DNA of 23,177 bases from DATGJX01 sp035279385 (GCA_035279385.1 DATEHZ010000006.1:1-23177); one strand, 5' to 3'; shown: positions 1 through 7,381, counted from the stretch's first letter. The notes: generated from the sequence alone by a model not told the origin. Translations and numbers: made by a program.

Positions 1-132
1 GGCGGTCAGCGCGAGATGTTTAAGGCCACCTGCAGTCAGTGCGGTGGCGTAGCGGAAGTTCCGTTTCAGCCGCGGGGCGATAAGCCCGTGTATTGCCGCG
101 ACTGCTTTTCCTCGCGGCCGAGCTATCGCTAG
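1..132 (+). CDS. CxxC/CxxC zinc-binding domain protein, C-terminal part
   Basis: The open frame enters from the left edge and stops at the TAG at 130-132. The visible part has two Cys pairs, CSQC and CRDC, about 17 residues apart, with the spacer containing VPFQPRGDKPVYC. This is the small zinc-ribbon domain (CxxC-x17-CxxC) found at the C-terminus of many short bacterial proteins, often after a low-complexity or Gly/Arg-rich segment. An ATG at 16 could start a 38-residue protein, but the frame is open before it and related proteins are usually longer, so a 5'-truncated gene is more likely. Its stop lies 3 bases before the desaturase start, so the two are probably co-transcribed. The function is unknown; nucleic-acid binding is a common guess for this family. 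Confidence 0.7.
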   Translation, partial: GGQREMFKATCSQCGGVAEVPFQPRGDKPVYCRDCFSSRPSYR

Positions 133-135
133 CTG

Positions 136-966
136 ATGAGCGAGCGTACTCGCGGCTGGATCAACGGCATCGGTTTGAGTGCGATTCACCTGGGCGCGCT
201 GGCGGCGTTCGTCCCGAGCCTGTTCCATTGGAGCGGGCCGGTCGTCGCCGCGGCGCTCCTGTGGATCACGGGCGGCTTGGGCATCACGCTGTGCTACCAT
301 CGAACGCTCACGCACCGCGGCCTGCGCCTGCGTAAACCGCTCGAGTACGTTCTCGCCATCTTCGGCACCCTGGCGCTGCAAGGCGATCCCATTCGATGGG
401 TCGCCACGCACCGCAAGCATCACGCGCATTCCGACCGCGAAGGCGACCCGCACAGCCGTCAGATCGGGTTCCGCTGGGCACACGTTCGCTGGCTCTACGA
501 GCGCAACGAGGCGATGCCGACGGACGAAGAACTGCGGCGCTTCGCCCCGGACTTGTATGCGAGCCGGTTCTACCGCGCGCTGCAGTATCTGCACGGACCG
601 CTGCAGCTCGCGCTCGCGTTCGCGCTCTTCGCTATCGGCGGCTGGGCTTGGGTGATTTGGGGCGTTTTCGTGCGCCTCGTCGTGAGCTATCACGCGACGT
701 GGCTGGTCAACAGCGCGGCGCACTCGCTCGGCTACCGCACCTATCGCACCGGCGATCTCTCCACCAACTGCTGGTGGGTCGCGCTCATCTCCTGGGGAGA
801 GGGTTGGCATAACAACCACCATGCGTTTCCGTATTCGGCGCGGCATGGATTGCGCTGGTTCGAGATCGATCCGACGTGGTGGAGCGTTAAAGTGCTGGCG
901 CTGCTTCGCCTTGCGGACCGCGTACGAATTCCGTCTGCGAAAGCGCTCGGCCGAAACGCGCAATAG
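136..966 (+). CDS. Membrane fatty acid (acyl-CoA) desaturase
   Basis: A 276-residue integral membrane di-iron desaturase of the stearoyl-CoA delta-9 type, predicted to introduce a cis double bond into saturated acyl chains and so adjust membrane fluidity. The three histidine boxes are in family order: HRTLTH at residues 55-60, HRKHH at 92-96 and HNNHH at 225-229. A further conserved His lies in the SYHATWLVNSAAH stretch around 186-196. Hydrophobic pairs flank box 1 (about 13-50) and lie between boxes 2 and 3 (about 155-190). The length is normal for bacterial acyl-CoA desaturases, which lack the eukaryotic cytochrome b5 extension. The ATG at 136 follows the previous stop by 3 bases and the stop is 3 bases before the PaiB-like gene, so this is a compact operon. 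The electron donor is not encoded here. Confidence 0.93.
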   Translation: MSERTRGWINGIGLSAIHLGALAAFVPSLFHWSGPVVAAALLWITGGLGITLCYHRTLTHRGLRLRKPLEYVLAIFGTLALQGDPIRWVATHRKHHAHSDREGDPHSRQIGFRWAHVRWLYERNEAMPTDEELRRFAPDLYASRFYRALQYLHGPLQLALAFALFAIGGWAWVIWGVFVRLVVSYHATWLVNSAAHSLGYRTYRTGDLSTNCWWVALISWGEGWHNNHHAFPYSARHGLRWFEIDPTWWSVKVLALLRLADRVRIPSAKALGRNAQ

Positions 967-969
967 CGC

Positions 970-1575
970 ATGTACGTTCCGAAGCATTTTGCGATTGAAG
1001 ATCGCGATGCGCTGATCTCGTTCATCCGGCGGGAACCGTTTGGAATACTCGTTTCCAATGACGCCGGGGCGCCGATTGCCGCGCACGTCCCAATCATGCT
1101 TTTGGAAGAGTCCGGTGCGCTCGTGCTCGGCTTGCACGTGGCCAAAGCCAATTCGCAATGGAAAGGCATTGACGGCCGGCGCGTTCTCGCGATTTTCCAG
1201 GGCGCGCATGCCATGATCTCGGCAAGTTGGTACGCGCAGCCGCACCTGGACGTGCCGACGTGGGATTATAGCGCCGTTCATTGCAGCGGCACCGCGCGGG
1301 TCACGGACGCGAACGCCACGCGAACGATACTCGAACGGACGGTTTCACAACTCGAGCCGCGCTGGCGAATTGCGGATGCGGACGCATCGTCGATCGAACG
1401 CATGCAGCAGGCCATCGTCGGTGTGCGCATCGACGTCGACGGCATCCAAGGCGTGCGCAAACACAGCCAAAATCGCACGCCCGAAGACCGCCTTCGGGTC
1501 ATAACACAACTTGAGTCATCGGCGCGTGCCATGGACCGCGAACTCGCCCGGGAGATGCGTACTACAGAGGCCTGA
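970..1575 (+). CDS. FMN-binding negative transcriptional regulator, PaiB family
   Basis: A 201-residue protein that matches the PaiB/FMN-binding split-barrel family over its full length. It starts with MYVPKHF, a near-invariant opening of the family. It carries the flavin-pocket region PFGILVSND near 24-33, the AHVPIML strand near 38-44, and the family signature KHSQNR followed by DR in the C-terminal quarter. In Bacillus, PaiB acts with the acetyltransferase PaiA and is described as a repressor of sporulation and protease genes; most homologues are uncharacterised and may be flavoproteins. No PaiA lies next to it. It starts 3 bases after the desaturase stop, so it is probably in the same transcript. 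Its relation to lipid desaturation is unclear. Confidence 0.88.
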   Translation: MYVPKHFAIEDRDALISFIRREPFGILVSNDAGAPIAAHVPIMLLEESGALVLGLHVAKANSQWKGIDGRRVLAIFQGAHAMISASWYAQPHLDVPTWDYSAVHCSGTARVTDANATRTILERTVSQLEPRWRIADADASSIERMQQAIVGVRIDVDGIQGVRKHSQNRTPEDRLRVITQLESSARAMDRELAREMRTTEA

Positions 1576-1646
1576 TACAAGTCCCCGCCTAGTTGCCCGC
1601 CAGGCCTACGACGCTTCGGCTGCAAGAGTGATACGGTTGAGTGGCA

Positions 1647-2399
1647 ATGGCGCGTAAACTGCTCACTCTGCTTCTGTGCATCGCCCTCCCGCTGCCGGCT
1701 CTCGCGCAGCCGCACGTCATCGCGCAGCTCGGTACGGCGCCCCTCATCGGGCAGGTCGCATCGACGCAGCAGCTGCAGGGCGACGTGAGCAAACAGCGCG
1801 AGATCTTTGCGGCCGCAGGGCGGCAGCTCGGCCTCACGTCCGCGGAATTCGACCAGTTCTCGCGGCGTATTGCACGGCGGCAACTTACGTACGTCGTGAT
1901 TCCGCGGCATTTGGATGCAATGTCGTGGCGCAGCGGCGAACGGGTGCACGTCCTGCACGACGTGGTCATTCCGGCGCACACCATGGGGTGGGAAGTCGAT
2001 CTGGCCGAGAAAGGCCAAACCGTCGCGCTCTTCATTCCGAACAAATGCGGGAATCTCTCGCTGCTGCGCAGACCCGCTCCGCTGGTAGCGCGTGTGGATG
2101 CGGTGCAGACGGTCGCGCCGTCGCCCTCGCCCTCGCCCGCACCCACGGTCGCTCCGACGCAAGCGCCGGCCCCGACGCCTGCGCCCGCAACACCGGCGCC
2201 CTACACGAGCGCCGCGATGTCGACCGGGCCCGCGCATCACTTCCGCATTTGGCCGCTCTTACTGTTGCCGATCGTGGGGCTCATCGTCTCGCACGGGCAC
2301 TCGGGCCCGCCAATCGGCACCACGCCCCTCGTCCCGTCGATTCCGCCGGCAGCGCCGACACCCGCGCCCGTCGCAGGCTGCTCGCCGACGCCGCACTAG
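1647..2399 (+). CDS. Exported protein of unknown function with Pro-rich linker and C-terminal membrane segment
   Basis: A 250-residue protein that I cannot assign to a named family. The ATG at 1647 is preferred over an in-frame GTG at 1641 because it gives a standard signal peptide: Ala-Arg-Lys, a Leu-rich core, then ALAQ at about 18-21. Residues 22-150 form one domain with a VIPRHLDAMSWRSG segment and an IPAHTMGWEVDL segment, then FIPNKCGNLSLL. A Pro/Ala/Ser/Thr-rich linker follows (about 153-195), then a hydrophobic stretch, IWPLLLLPIVGLIV, that could span the membrane, and a Pro-rich tail. This suggests a periplasmic domain tethered by a C-terminal helix. The single Cys in the domain has no partner within it. 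The linker resembles that of the S53 protein downstream. Confidence 0.7.
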   Translation: MARKLLTLLLCIALPLPALAQPHVIAQLGTAPLIGQVASTQQLQGDVSKQREIFAAAGRQLGLTSAEFDQFSRRIARRQLTYVVIPRHLDAMSWRSGERVHVLHDVVIPAHTMGWEVDLAEKGQTVALFIPNKCGNLSLLRRPAPLVARVDAVQTVAPSPSPSPAPTVAPTQAPAPTPAPATPAPYTSAAMSTGPAHHFRIWPLLLLPIVGLIVSHGHSGPPIGTTPLVPSIPPAAPTPAPVAGCSPTPH

Positions 2400-2446
2400 C
2401 GCCGGAACGATTCGCGGCCGCCGGCGCCGAAGCGTAGCCGTCGCTC

Positions 2447-3007
2447 ATGGCCAAACTGTATTTCCGCTACTCGGCGATGAACGCCGGGAAGTCTACCGCT
2501 TTGCTTCAAGTGGCGCACAATTACGAAGAGAACGGACGCCGCGTCGCCATTTACACCGCCGCGATCGACGACCGGTACGGGCCGGGCATTATCACCTCGC
2601 GCCTGGGACCGCAGCGCACCGTCGACACGTTCGACGATACGACGGATTTTTTCGCGCGCTTCTCGCGCGATCGCGATCTGTCGTGCGTGCTGCTCGATGA
2701 AGCGCAGTTTCTCGCGCCGGAGCAAGTACGGCAACTGCATCGCGTCGCGCACGTGCTGAACATTCCGGTGATCTGTTACGGGATACGCAGCGACTTTCGC
2801 GGCGAGCCGTTTCCAGGTGCGGCGTATCTGCTCACGCTCGCGGACAGCATCGAAGAAGTCAAAAACATTTGCAGCTGCGGCCGGAAGGCGACCATGAACG
2901 TGCGCGTCGACGAACGCGGAAACCGCATCACGAAGGGCGAGCAGATCGCGATCGAAGGAGAGACGCGGTACGTGCAGATGTGCGGTACCTGTTTCTACAA
3001 CGGGTGA
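2447..3007 (+). CDS. tdk: Thymidine kinase (type II)
   Basis: A 186-residue cytosolic enzyme that phosphorylates thymidine to dTMP with ATP in pyrimidine salvage. It strongly resembles the E. coli-type enzyme from the first residue (MAKLYF..YSAMNAGKST). The P-loop is at residues 9-17, the Walker B/catalytic segment VLLDEAQF at 81-88 with Glu85 as catalytic base, and the FRGE turn at 117-120. The structural zinc is held by C142/C144 and C179/C182, so the usual fourth ligand (Cys or His) is Cys here. The protein ends just after the last zinc pair and is therefore a little shorter than E. coli Tdk. Its 3' end overlaps the convergent MFS gene by 13 bases. No strong Shine-Dalgarno precedes the ATG. 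Confidence 0.96.
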   Translation: MAKLYFRYSAMNAGKSTALLQVAHNYEENGRRVAIYTAAIDDRYGPGIITSRLGPQRTVDTFDDTTDFFARFSRDRDLSCVLLDEAQFLAPEQVRQLHRVAHVLNIPVICYGIRSDFRGEPFPGAAYLLTLADSIEEVKNICSCGRKATMNVRVDERGNRITKGEQIAIEGETRYVQMCGTCFYNG

Positions 3008-4134
3008 CGCCGAAAGCGCAAGAACAGCGCGATATCGTAGCCGATTTTCACGGCGCCGGCGATGACGAACGGTGCCCCGAACGCCGCGCTCTGCATGGCG
3101 ATGCCGGCCAGAAGCGGCGATATCGCCGATGCGGCGGGCCGCACCGCGGTCGTAACGCTCGCCGCGCGTATTCGATCGTGCGGCGCCGCCGCGCTCATGA
3201 CGTACGCCTGCCGCGTCGGAACGTCCATTTGCGAGAGTGCAAAACGCGCGAGCAGCAGCGCGGCCGCCCATTCAAAGGACGGCACGAACGGCACGAGCAG
3301 CAGCAGCACGTTTGACGGCAGATGCGTGAAGACCATCGTATTGAGCAGTCCGAAGCGTTTGGCCAGTCGCGCCGCCGCGAAAAACGAGATGGCGGAAAGA
3401 ACGTTTGCGCCTGCAAGCAGCGGCCCGACGACCGATGCCGGTGTGCCGAACCGCACGTGAAACCAGTACGCGATGACCGCCTGTACGATGAAGCCTCCCG
3501 CGAGCGCGTCAACGCCGAACAATAGCGCTAACTGTTCGATGGCACCGAAACGGCGCGGCGCTGCAACAGGCACGAACGGCGGCGGCGGAAGCGCCGGCAG
3601 AACGGCGTACGCTCCGAGCAGCAAGATCGCCGTGCACGGATAGAACCACAGCACCGCGTCGATCGGAACGAGTGCAACGCTCGCAGCGCCGAGCGCGCTG
3701 CACGCAATCGAAACCGTATTGTAGAGCGCGAAGCGATCGCTGCTGATCTGCGCGCTGCGCGTGCCGATCGCGGCCTGTTCGAGTGCGGCGAAGGGGCCGA
3801 CTTCCTGACCGCCCGCCGTAAGCGTTCCGAGCGCGAACGCCGCCGCCATAATCGGCGCGGAAGAAAACCCCGCAAACAGCACTCCGGCGATCGCCATCAG
3901 CGCGCAGCCGAAAATCAAGGTTGCTTTCTCGCCGATCCGGCGCGCGATCGCGGCCGCGAACAGCGAGAACGCTGCGCCGGTGACGAGCGTAAGCGAAAGG
4001 TACGCGCCGATCTGCGCCGGCGCGAAACCGCGCCGCGCGAGCGCAATGCCGACGACGACGCCCAAGCCGCCATAGGCGAGGCTGCGCACGCCGCGCGCGA
4101 ACAGAATGAGGAAGAACCAGCGCTCCGCCGTCAT
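2995..4134 (-). CDS. Major facilitator superfamily transporter
   Basis: A 379-residue polytopic membrane protein with about 12 hydrophobic segments in two halves, as in DHA-type MFS drug or metabolite exporters. After TM2 there is an MFS motif A-like loop, ARRIGEKATLIFG (about 64-76). A Pro-rich cytoplasmic loop (PALPPPPFVPVAAPRR) separates the two halves near the middle, and the second half has another basic loop, ARLAKRFGLLNT. The substrate cannot be predicted. It is transcribed alone, convergent with tdk (13-base overlap) and divergent from the S53 peptidase gene; the 106-base gap between them must hold both promoters. The ATG at 4134 gives a short polar N-terminus before TM1, which fits the family. 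Confidence 0.85.
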   Translation of the reverse strand: MTAERWFFLILFARGVRSLAYGGLGVVVGIALARRGFAPAQIGAYLSLTLVTGAAFSLFAAAIARRIGEKATLIFGCALMAIAGVLFAGFSSAPIMAAAFALGTLTAGGQEVGPFAALEQAAIGTRSAQISSDRFALYNTVSIACSALGAASVALVPIDAVLWFYPCTAILLLGAYAVLPALPPPPFVPVAAPRRFGAIEQLALLFGVDALAGGFIVQAVIAYWFHVRFGTPASVVGPLLAGANVLSAISFFAAARLAKRFGLLNTMVFTHLPSNVLLLLVPFVPSFEWAAALLLARFALSQMDVPTRQAYVMSAAAPHDRIRAASVTTAVRPAASAISPLLAGIAMQSAAFGAPFVIAGAVKIGYDIALFLRFRRHPL

Positions 4135-4155
4135 GTGTCAGCCAAATGGCCCTTT

Positions 4156-4173
4156 GGTAAAGGTACGGTAAAG
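4156..4173 (+). repeat. Direct repeat GGTAAAG, 11-base period
   Basis: GGTAAAG occurs at 4156-4162 and again at 4167-4173, with GTAC between the copies, giving a start-to-start distance of 11 bases (one helical turn). It lies in the only intergenic region between the divergent MFS and S53 genes. The spacing fits a regulator binding one DNA face, but no second locus in the window carries the same pair, so the operator reading is only a guess. Confidence 0.3.
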
Positions 4174-4196
4174 CAAGGGAGAGAACCCTGCCAAAA

Positions 4197-4210
4197 CCGA
4201 CTTTTGTCGG
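4197..4210. promoter_or_regulatory. Small hairpin in the S53 gene leader
   Basis: A perfect 5-bp stem, CCGAC and GTCGG around a TTTT loop, sits 30 bases before the S53 start codon. Read on the minus strand the stem is followed by TTTT, so it could weakly stop antisense transcription entering from the S53 side. It is short and its role is unproven. Confidence 0.3.
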
Positions 4211-4240
4211 CTTCGCTTCAGCGTTTCTTTGGGAGCCATC

Positions 4241-5653
4241 ATGTCGAAGAAAATCGCCTTGATAGCGGGATTGGCCGGTGCGTTTGCACTTGCGGCGTGT
4301 TCCAATTCCGGCAACTCGTCCATTCCGAACACGCCTTCCGGCTTCGCCCAGCAATCGAACGTCTCCGCATCGTGCGGCGCGGCACCGGCGAAGGTTGCGC
4401 GCTGCTTCTCGCTGGTGCGTACCGACATCGGCGGCGGCAATCCAAACGGCTATCACGGGCTCTATCCGCCATCCGGCGCAGCTCGCGATCCGCTCTTCCG
4501 CACGAAGGGCAAGCCGTGCCGCCACAACTGCCCGCCGTCACCGTCGCCGTCGCCCACGCCGACGCCGCGACCCACGAGCAGTCCGACGCCCACCCCCGGG
4601 CCGACCGCGACGCCGATGCCGACGCCCACGCCCGCGTCCAGCGCTCCGCCGGGATACGGGCCGGCCGATCTGCAATCGGCGTACGCGCTGCCGTCGAGCA
4701 CCGCCGGATCCGGACAGACGGTTGCGATCGTCGACGCGTACGACGATCCCACGGCGGAAAACGATCTGGGCGTCTATCGATCGCAATATGGTTTGCCGCC
4801 GTGTACGAGCACAAACGGCTGCTTCAGGAAAGTGAACCAAGCCGGCGGAAGCACGCCGCCGGGTACGGATGCGAGTTGGGCGCAAGAGATCTCTTTGGAT
4901 ATCGACATGGTCTCCGCGGTATGTCCGAATTGCCACATTCTGCTCGTCGAAGCGAACAGCGCGCAAATGACGGATCTCGGAGCCGCAGTCAACGAGGCCG
5001 TGGCCTTGGGGGCAAACGCCATCAGCAATAGTTACGGCTCGAATGAATATTCGGGCGAAACGACCGACGAGGCTGCGTACTTCAATCATCCGGGCCATGC
5101 CATCACGGTCAGCTCCGGCGACGGCGGCTACGGCGTGGAATTCCCCGCCGCATCGCAGTACGTTACCGCCGTCGGCGGAACGGCGCTCAGTCGTGCGAGC
5201 AACGCGCGCGGTTGGAGCGAGAGCGTGTGGAGCAACAACAGTTCGCAGGGCGCCGGCAGCGGATGCAGCGCGTACGAACCGCAGCAGCAATGGCAGAAAA
5301 GCATCAGTGCGCTTGCCGCCGTCTGCAGCTTCCGTGCCGTCGCCGACGTTTCCGCGGTCGCCGACCCGAACACGGGAGTCGCCGTGTACGACAGCACGCC
5401 GTATCTCTTCCAGTCGGGATGGATGGTATTCGGCGGCACGAGCGTGTCCTCGCCGATCGTTGCATCGGTCTACGCGCTCGCCGGCAATGCTGCAAGCGTC
5501 AATTACGGTTCGTATCCGTACGCGCACACCGCGTCGCTGTGGGACGTGACGACGGGCAGCACCGCGAACTGCGGCAGTATCTTGTGCAGCGCGGCCCCAG
5601 GCTGGGATGGCCCGACGGGCCTGGGAACCCCGAACGGCTCGACCGCCTTCTAA
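4241..5653 (+). CDS. Lipoprotein S53 family serine-carboxyl peptidase (sedolisin-like)
   Basis: A 470-residue predicted secreted endopeptidase of the sedolisin/kumamolisin family, normally active at acid pH. The ATG at 4241 has a GGGAG ribosome site and opens a lipoprotein signal peptide with lipobox LAAC (Cys20). Residues 21-95 are polar, 98-137 are a Pro/Ser/Thr linker, and the catalytic domain runs from about 138 to the end. The catalytic pair is E216/D220 in WAQEISLD, the oxyanion Asp is D294 in SSGDGG, and the nucleophile is S401 in GGTSVSSP. The C-terminal calcium-site region is present as WDVTTG (434-439) and GWDGPTGLGTP. The long N-terminal prodomain typical of kumamolisins is absent. 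Several Cys pairs suggest disulfides outside the cytoplasm. It is a single gene followed by a strong terminator. Confidence 0.9.
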   Translation: MSKKIALIAGLAGAFALAACSNSGNSSIPNTPSGFAQQSNVSASCGAAPAKVARCFSLVRTDIGGGNPNGYHGLYPPSGAARDPLFRTKGKPCRHNCPPSPSPSPTPTPRPTSSPTPTPGPTATPMPTPTPASSAPPGYGPADLQSAYALPSSTAGSGQTVAIVDAYDDPTAENDLGVYRSQYGLPPCTSTNGCFRKVNQAGGSTPPGTDASWAQEISLDIDMVSAVCPNCHILLVEANSAQMTDLGAAVNEAVALGANAISNSYGSNEYSGETTDEAAYFNHPGHAITVSSGDGGYGVEFPAASQYVTAVGGTALSRASNARGWSESVWSNNSSQGAGSGCSAYEPQQQWQKSISALAAVCSFRAVADVSAVADPNTGVAVYDSTPYLFQSGWMVFGGTSVSSPIVASVYALAGNAASVNYGSYPYAHTASLWDVTTGSTANCGSILCSAAPGWDGPTGLGTPNGSTAF

Positions 5654-5693
5654 GGGTCCCTCGCCGTTCAAGTCCGACCGAAGGGTTGGCATG

Positions 5694-5727
5694 CGAAGGG
5701 GCGCGCGTAGTCGCGCCCCTTCGTTTT
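5694..5727 (+). terminator. Rho-independent terminator of the S53 gene
   Basis: A perfect 12-bp stem, CGAAGGGGCGCG (5694-5705) with CGCGCCCCTTCG (5712-5723), has a 6-base loop and is followed by TTTT (5724-5727). It starts 40 bases after the S53 stop codon. It is the clearest intrinsic terminator in the window and separates this gene from the next transcription unit. Confidence 0.88.
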
Positions 5728-5757
5728 GGGTAATGGGGTGGTCCCGAGGTGGGTGAG

Positions 5758-6261
5758 ATGGGCAACGACATTCTCGAAATCCGCGCGCAGGTTTGCGACA
5801 TGATCTCGGCCGACCGCGCGATGCTGGCGCCGATTGCAGCGCAGCTGCGGTCGTCCGAAGTCGACGAATTCGAAGAAGCGCGCTGGCTGCTCGAGCGCAT
5901 CGCGCATACGCTGAACGCGCACATCGACGAACTCACCGAGCATCTCGGACGCCTCGGCGGCGAAATGAGTTCCAAACGCCTTTCCTCCGAAACGCTCGCC
6001 GGCGAATTGATGAACGCGGCTGCCCGTTCGCTCAATGCCCAAACGCTCGCGCGTTCGCTTCGCAATTACTACACGGCGCTCAGCCTTGCGCATGCGGCAG
6101 CGCTTATGCTGGAGACCAACGCGCGTGCACACGCCTACTCGTCAACGGCCGCGCTCGCAACGCGTCATCGCGAAGAGATCGCAACGTTGCTTGGAGCAAC
6201 GCGCGATCTGCTTCCCGCGGCGATCAAAGAAGAGATCGCACAGTTCCAAGTCGCGACCTAG
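5758..6261 (+). CDS. Small all-helical protein of unknown function
   Basis: A 167-residue cytosolic protein with no signal peptide and no membrane segment. It is rich in Ala, Glu, Leu and Arg and reads as four to five long amphipathic helices. The first half contains NAHIDELTEHLGRLGGEM, with a spaced E/H pattern that recalls ferritin-like bundles, but I cannot assign clear metal ligands or a family. The ATG at 5758 is chosen over an in-frame GTG at 5749 because GAGGTGG lies at proper spacing before the ATG. It is followed 82 bases later by the RsbW-like gene; if that gene used a TTG at 6263 instead, the gap would be one base. The pairing with an anti-sigma-type ATPase hints at a signalling or stress role, but this is inference only. 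Confidence 0.6.
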   Translation: MGNDILEIRAQVCDMISADRAMLAPIAAQLRSSEVDEFEEARWLLERIAHTLNAHIDELTEHLGRLGGEMSSKRLSSETLAGELMNAAARSLNAQTLARSLRNYYTALSLAHAAALMLETNARAHAYSSTAALATRHREEIATLLGATRDLLPAAIKEEIAQFQVAT

Positions 6262-6343
6262 CTTGGATCAATCAAAGAGCATTAGTCTGCTGGCGGACGA
6301 TATTGAGTTTATTGGGCCCTGCGCCGGGAATTACACCCACACG

Positions 6344-6751
6344 ATGGCAGTCGTCACGCACCCCTGGTATTTCGAAACCGATTGCCCCCGCGACGCCCTC
6401 GCGGGGCGCCAGCTGCTGGAGCGCTACCTCTGCGACCATACGCGGGAGGGAAGCGACCTCTTCCCTGCATCCGTCGTCTACGGCGAATTGGTGTCGAACG
6501 TGATCAAACACGCGCCGGCGGGCGGCGTGCGCGTCTGGCTGGAACCGCATCGCGACAAGTTTGCGCTTTGCATCAACGACGCCGGCAAAGGTTTTGCCGA
6601 CACAGAGGCGGCGCGAATGCCGGACGATCGCGCGGAATCCGGCCGCGGGCTGTTCATCGTCAAGCAAGTTTGCGAAGAGGTTTCGTACCGCAGAAACGAC
6701 GGCGGCGGTTTTATCGTACGAGCGGTGTTGCCGCTGAGCCGCCGCGGATAG
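6344..6751 (+). CDS. RsbW-like ATP-binding protein (anti-sigma factor / serine kinase domain)
   Basis: A 135-residue stand-alone GHKL ATPase domain of the RsbW/SpoIIAB type, the class that binds or phosphorylates sigma factors and anti-sigma antagonists. The motifs are intact: N-box GELVSNVIKHAP with E48 and N52, G1 box NDAGKGF with D79, and the G2 region ESGRGLFIVK near 98-107. No sensor or transmembrane region is present. The start is uncertain. The ATG at 6344 gives the usual family length, while an in-frame TTG at 6263 would add 27 residues and nearly abut the upstream gene; neither has a good ribosome site. No sigma factor or STAS antagonist is encoded nearby, so its partners must lie elsewhere. 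Confidence 0.82.
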   Translation: MAVVTHPWYFETDCPRDALAGRQLLERYLCDHTREGSDLFPASVVYGELVSNVIKHAPAGGVRVWLEPHRDKFALCINDAGKGFADTEAARMPDDRAESGRGLFIVKQVCEEVSYRRNDGGGFIVRAVLPLSRRG

Positions 6752-6833
6752 CGTAAGCAATGGTGGGCCCGCTCGTCTGCTGCGGTTCTGCAGGCCGGCG
6801 GGAGTTCTTCATCGCTTCTTCCGGCCAGAAGCG

Positions 6834-6845
6834 TACGATGCGGAC
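6834..6845 (+). promoter_or_regulatory. Candidate leaderless -10 element
   Basis: TACGAT at 6834-6839 fits the TANNNT pattern and lies 6 bases before the ATG at 6846, the distance expected if transcription begins at the start codon. The gene has no Shine-Dalgarno. No convincing -35 is seen, so the call is tentative. Confidence 0.35.
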
Positions 6846-7337
6846 ATGCTCATCACCGTCGACAACCAGAGCGCGCTCCGGCTCCTGCGCATCTACGGCA
6901 TCAATACGCCGGTTGCAGACGAGCGGTTGGTCTTGCAGCATGACGGGGACGCAGGCAGTTCTTTTACCATCGACGGCATCCTCGATGCCGAGTCCAATCC
7001 GTCCATACGCTTGAAAATCTCCGGGCACCGCGCTTCGCGCGCGTGTCCGCTCACCGAGAGCGATGCCGAATCGCTCGTCGCCGAATTTCATACCGAACGC
7101 GCGCTCGAGGCGGATACGCAGGCCGATCGCACTATCGTGCAGCTGCTGATGAAATGCTCGAAGCTCTATCAGGACAGCGGCATCAGCGAGCTCCACTTGG
7201 TCATGTATTTGACGCCGCAAGGTTACCGTACGCACGCCGTATACATGCTGCGCGCGCGCAGCGTTTCGATCCGCCGAAAGCTCGCGCCGGGCACGCGACC
7301 GCGGCCGGCCTTCACGGAACCTTCTCGAAAACCGTAG
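6846..7337 (+). CDS. Reduced ATP-grasp (acyl-CoA synthetase beta-like) protein
   Basis: A 163-residue soluble protein. Its N-terminus, ALRLLRIYGINTPVADE, resembles the opening helix and strand of the ATP-grasp subunit of ADP-forming acetyl-CoA synthetases (EAKEILKLYGIPVPE type). Residues from about 45 to 130 resemble the C-terminal end of that domain. CPLTESDAESLVAEF corresponds to the AP(I/L)T..DA..MI segment, and IVQLLMKCSKLYQDSGISE to the helix before ELDINP. The middle of the domain, which carries the ATP-binding residues, is missing, and the ELDINP acid residues are not conserved. It is therefore probably not an active ligase. It may be a regulatory subunit, a CoA-ligase scaffold or a remnant. 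It sits convergent to ackA/xfp, whose product acetate is the substrate of the full-length family. The assignment is from memory of the family pattern and is moderate. Confidence 0.5.
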   Translation: MLITVDNQSALRLLRIYGINTPVADERLVLQHDGDAGSSFTIDGILDAESNPSIRLKISGHRASRACPLTESDAESLVAEFHTERALEADTQADRTIVQLLMKCSKLYQDSGISELHLVMYLTPQGYRTHAVYMLRARSVSIRRKLAPGTRPRPAFTEPSRKP

Positions 7338-7345
7338 GCAGCCCG

Positions 7346-7381
7346 AACAAAGATCCTCGTCGGCCGCCAAGCCTTACGAGG
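7346..7381 (-). terminator. Possible terminator of the xfp-ackA operon
   Basis: On the minus strand, CCTCGT and ACGAGG (7381-7376 and 7360-7355) can pair around a 15-base loop that includes an inner GGC/GCC pairing, followed by the T-rich tail ATCTTTGTT (7354-7346). It lies 38 bases after the ackA stop. The stem is short, so confidence is low. Confidence 0.35.

Noticed and set aside
1480..1497. Stem CCCGAAG/CTTCGGG
   Set aside because: It lies inside the PaiB-like coding region and has no T-run, so it is not a terminator.
2396..3271. A 291-codon minus-strand frame across tdk
   Set aside because: It overlaps tdk and the end of the MFS gene in another frame and has no recognisable fold.
4538..4640. 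Low-complexity CCGACGCCC-type repeats that might look like a tandem repeat array
   Set aside because: They encode the Pro/Thr/Ser linker of the S53 lipoprotein and have no fixed unit or spacer.
6793..6826. Inverted repeat GGCCGG/CCGGCC before the mini ATP-grasp gene
   Set aside because: A 6-bp GC stem with a 22-base loop and no T-run is likely by chance at this GC content.
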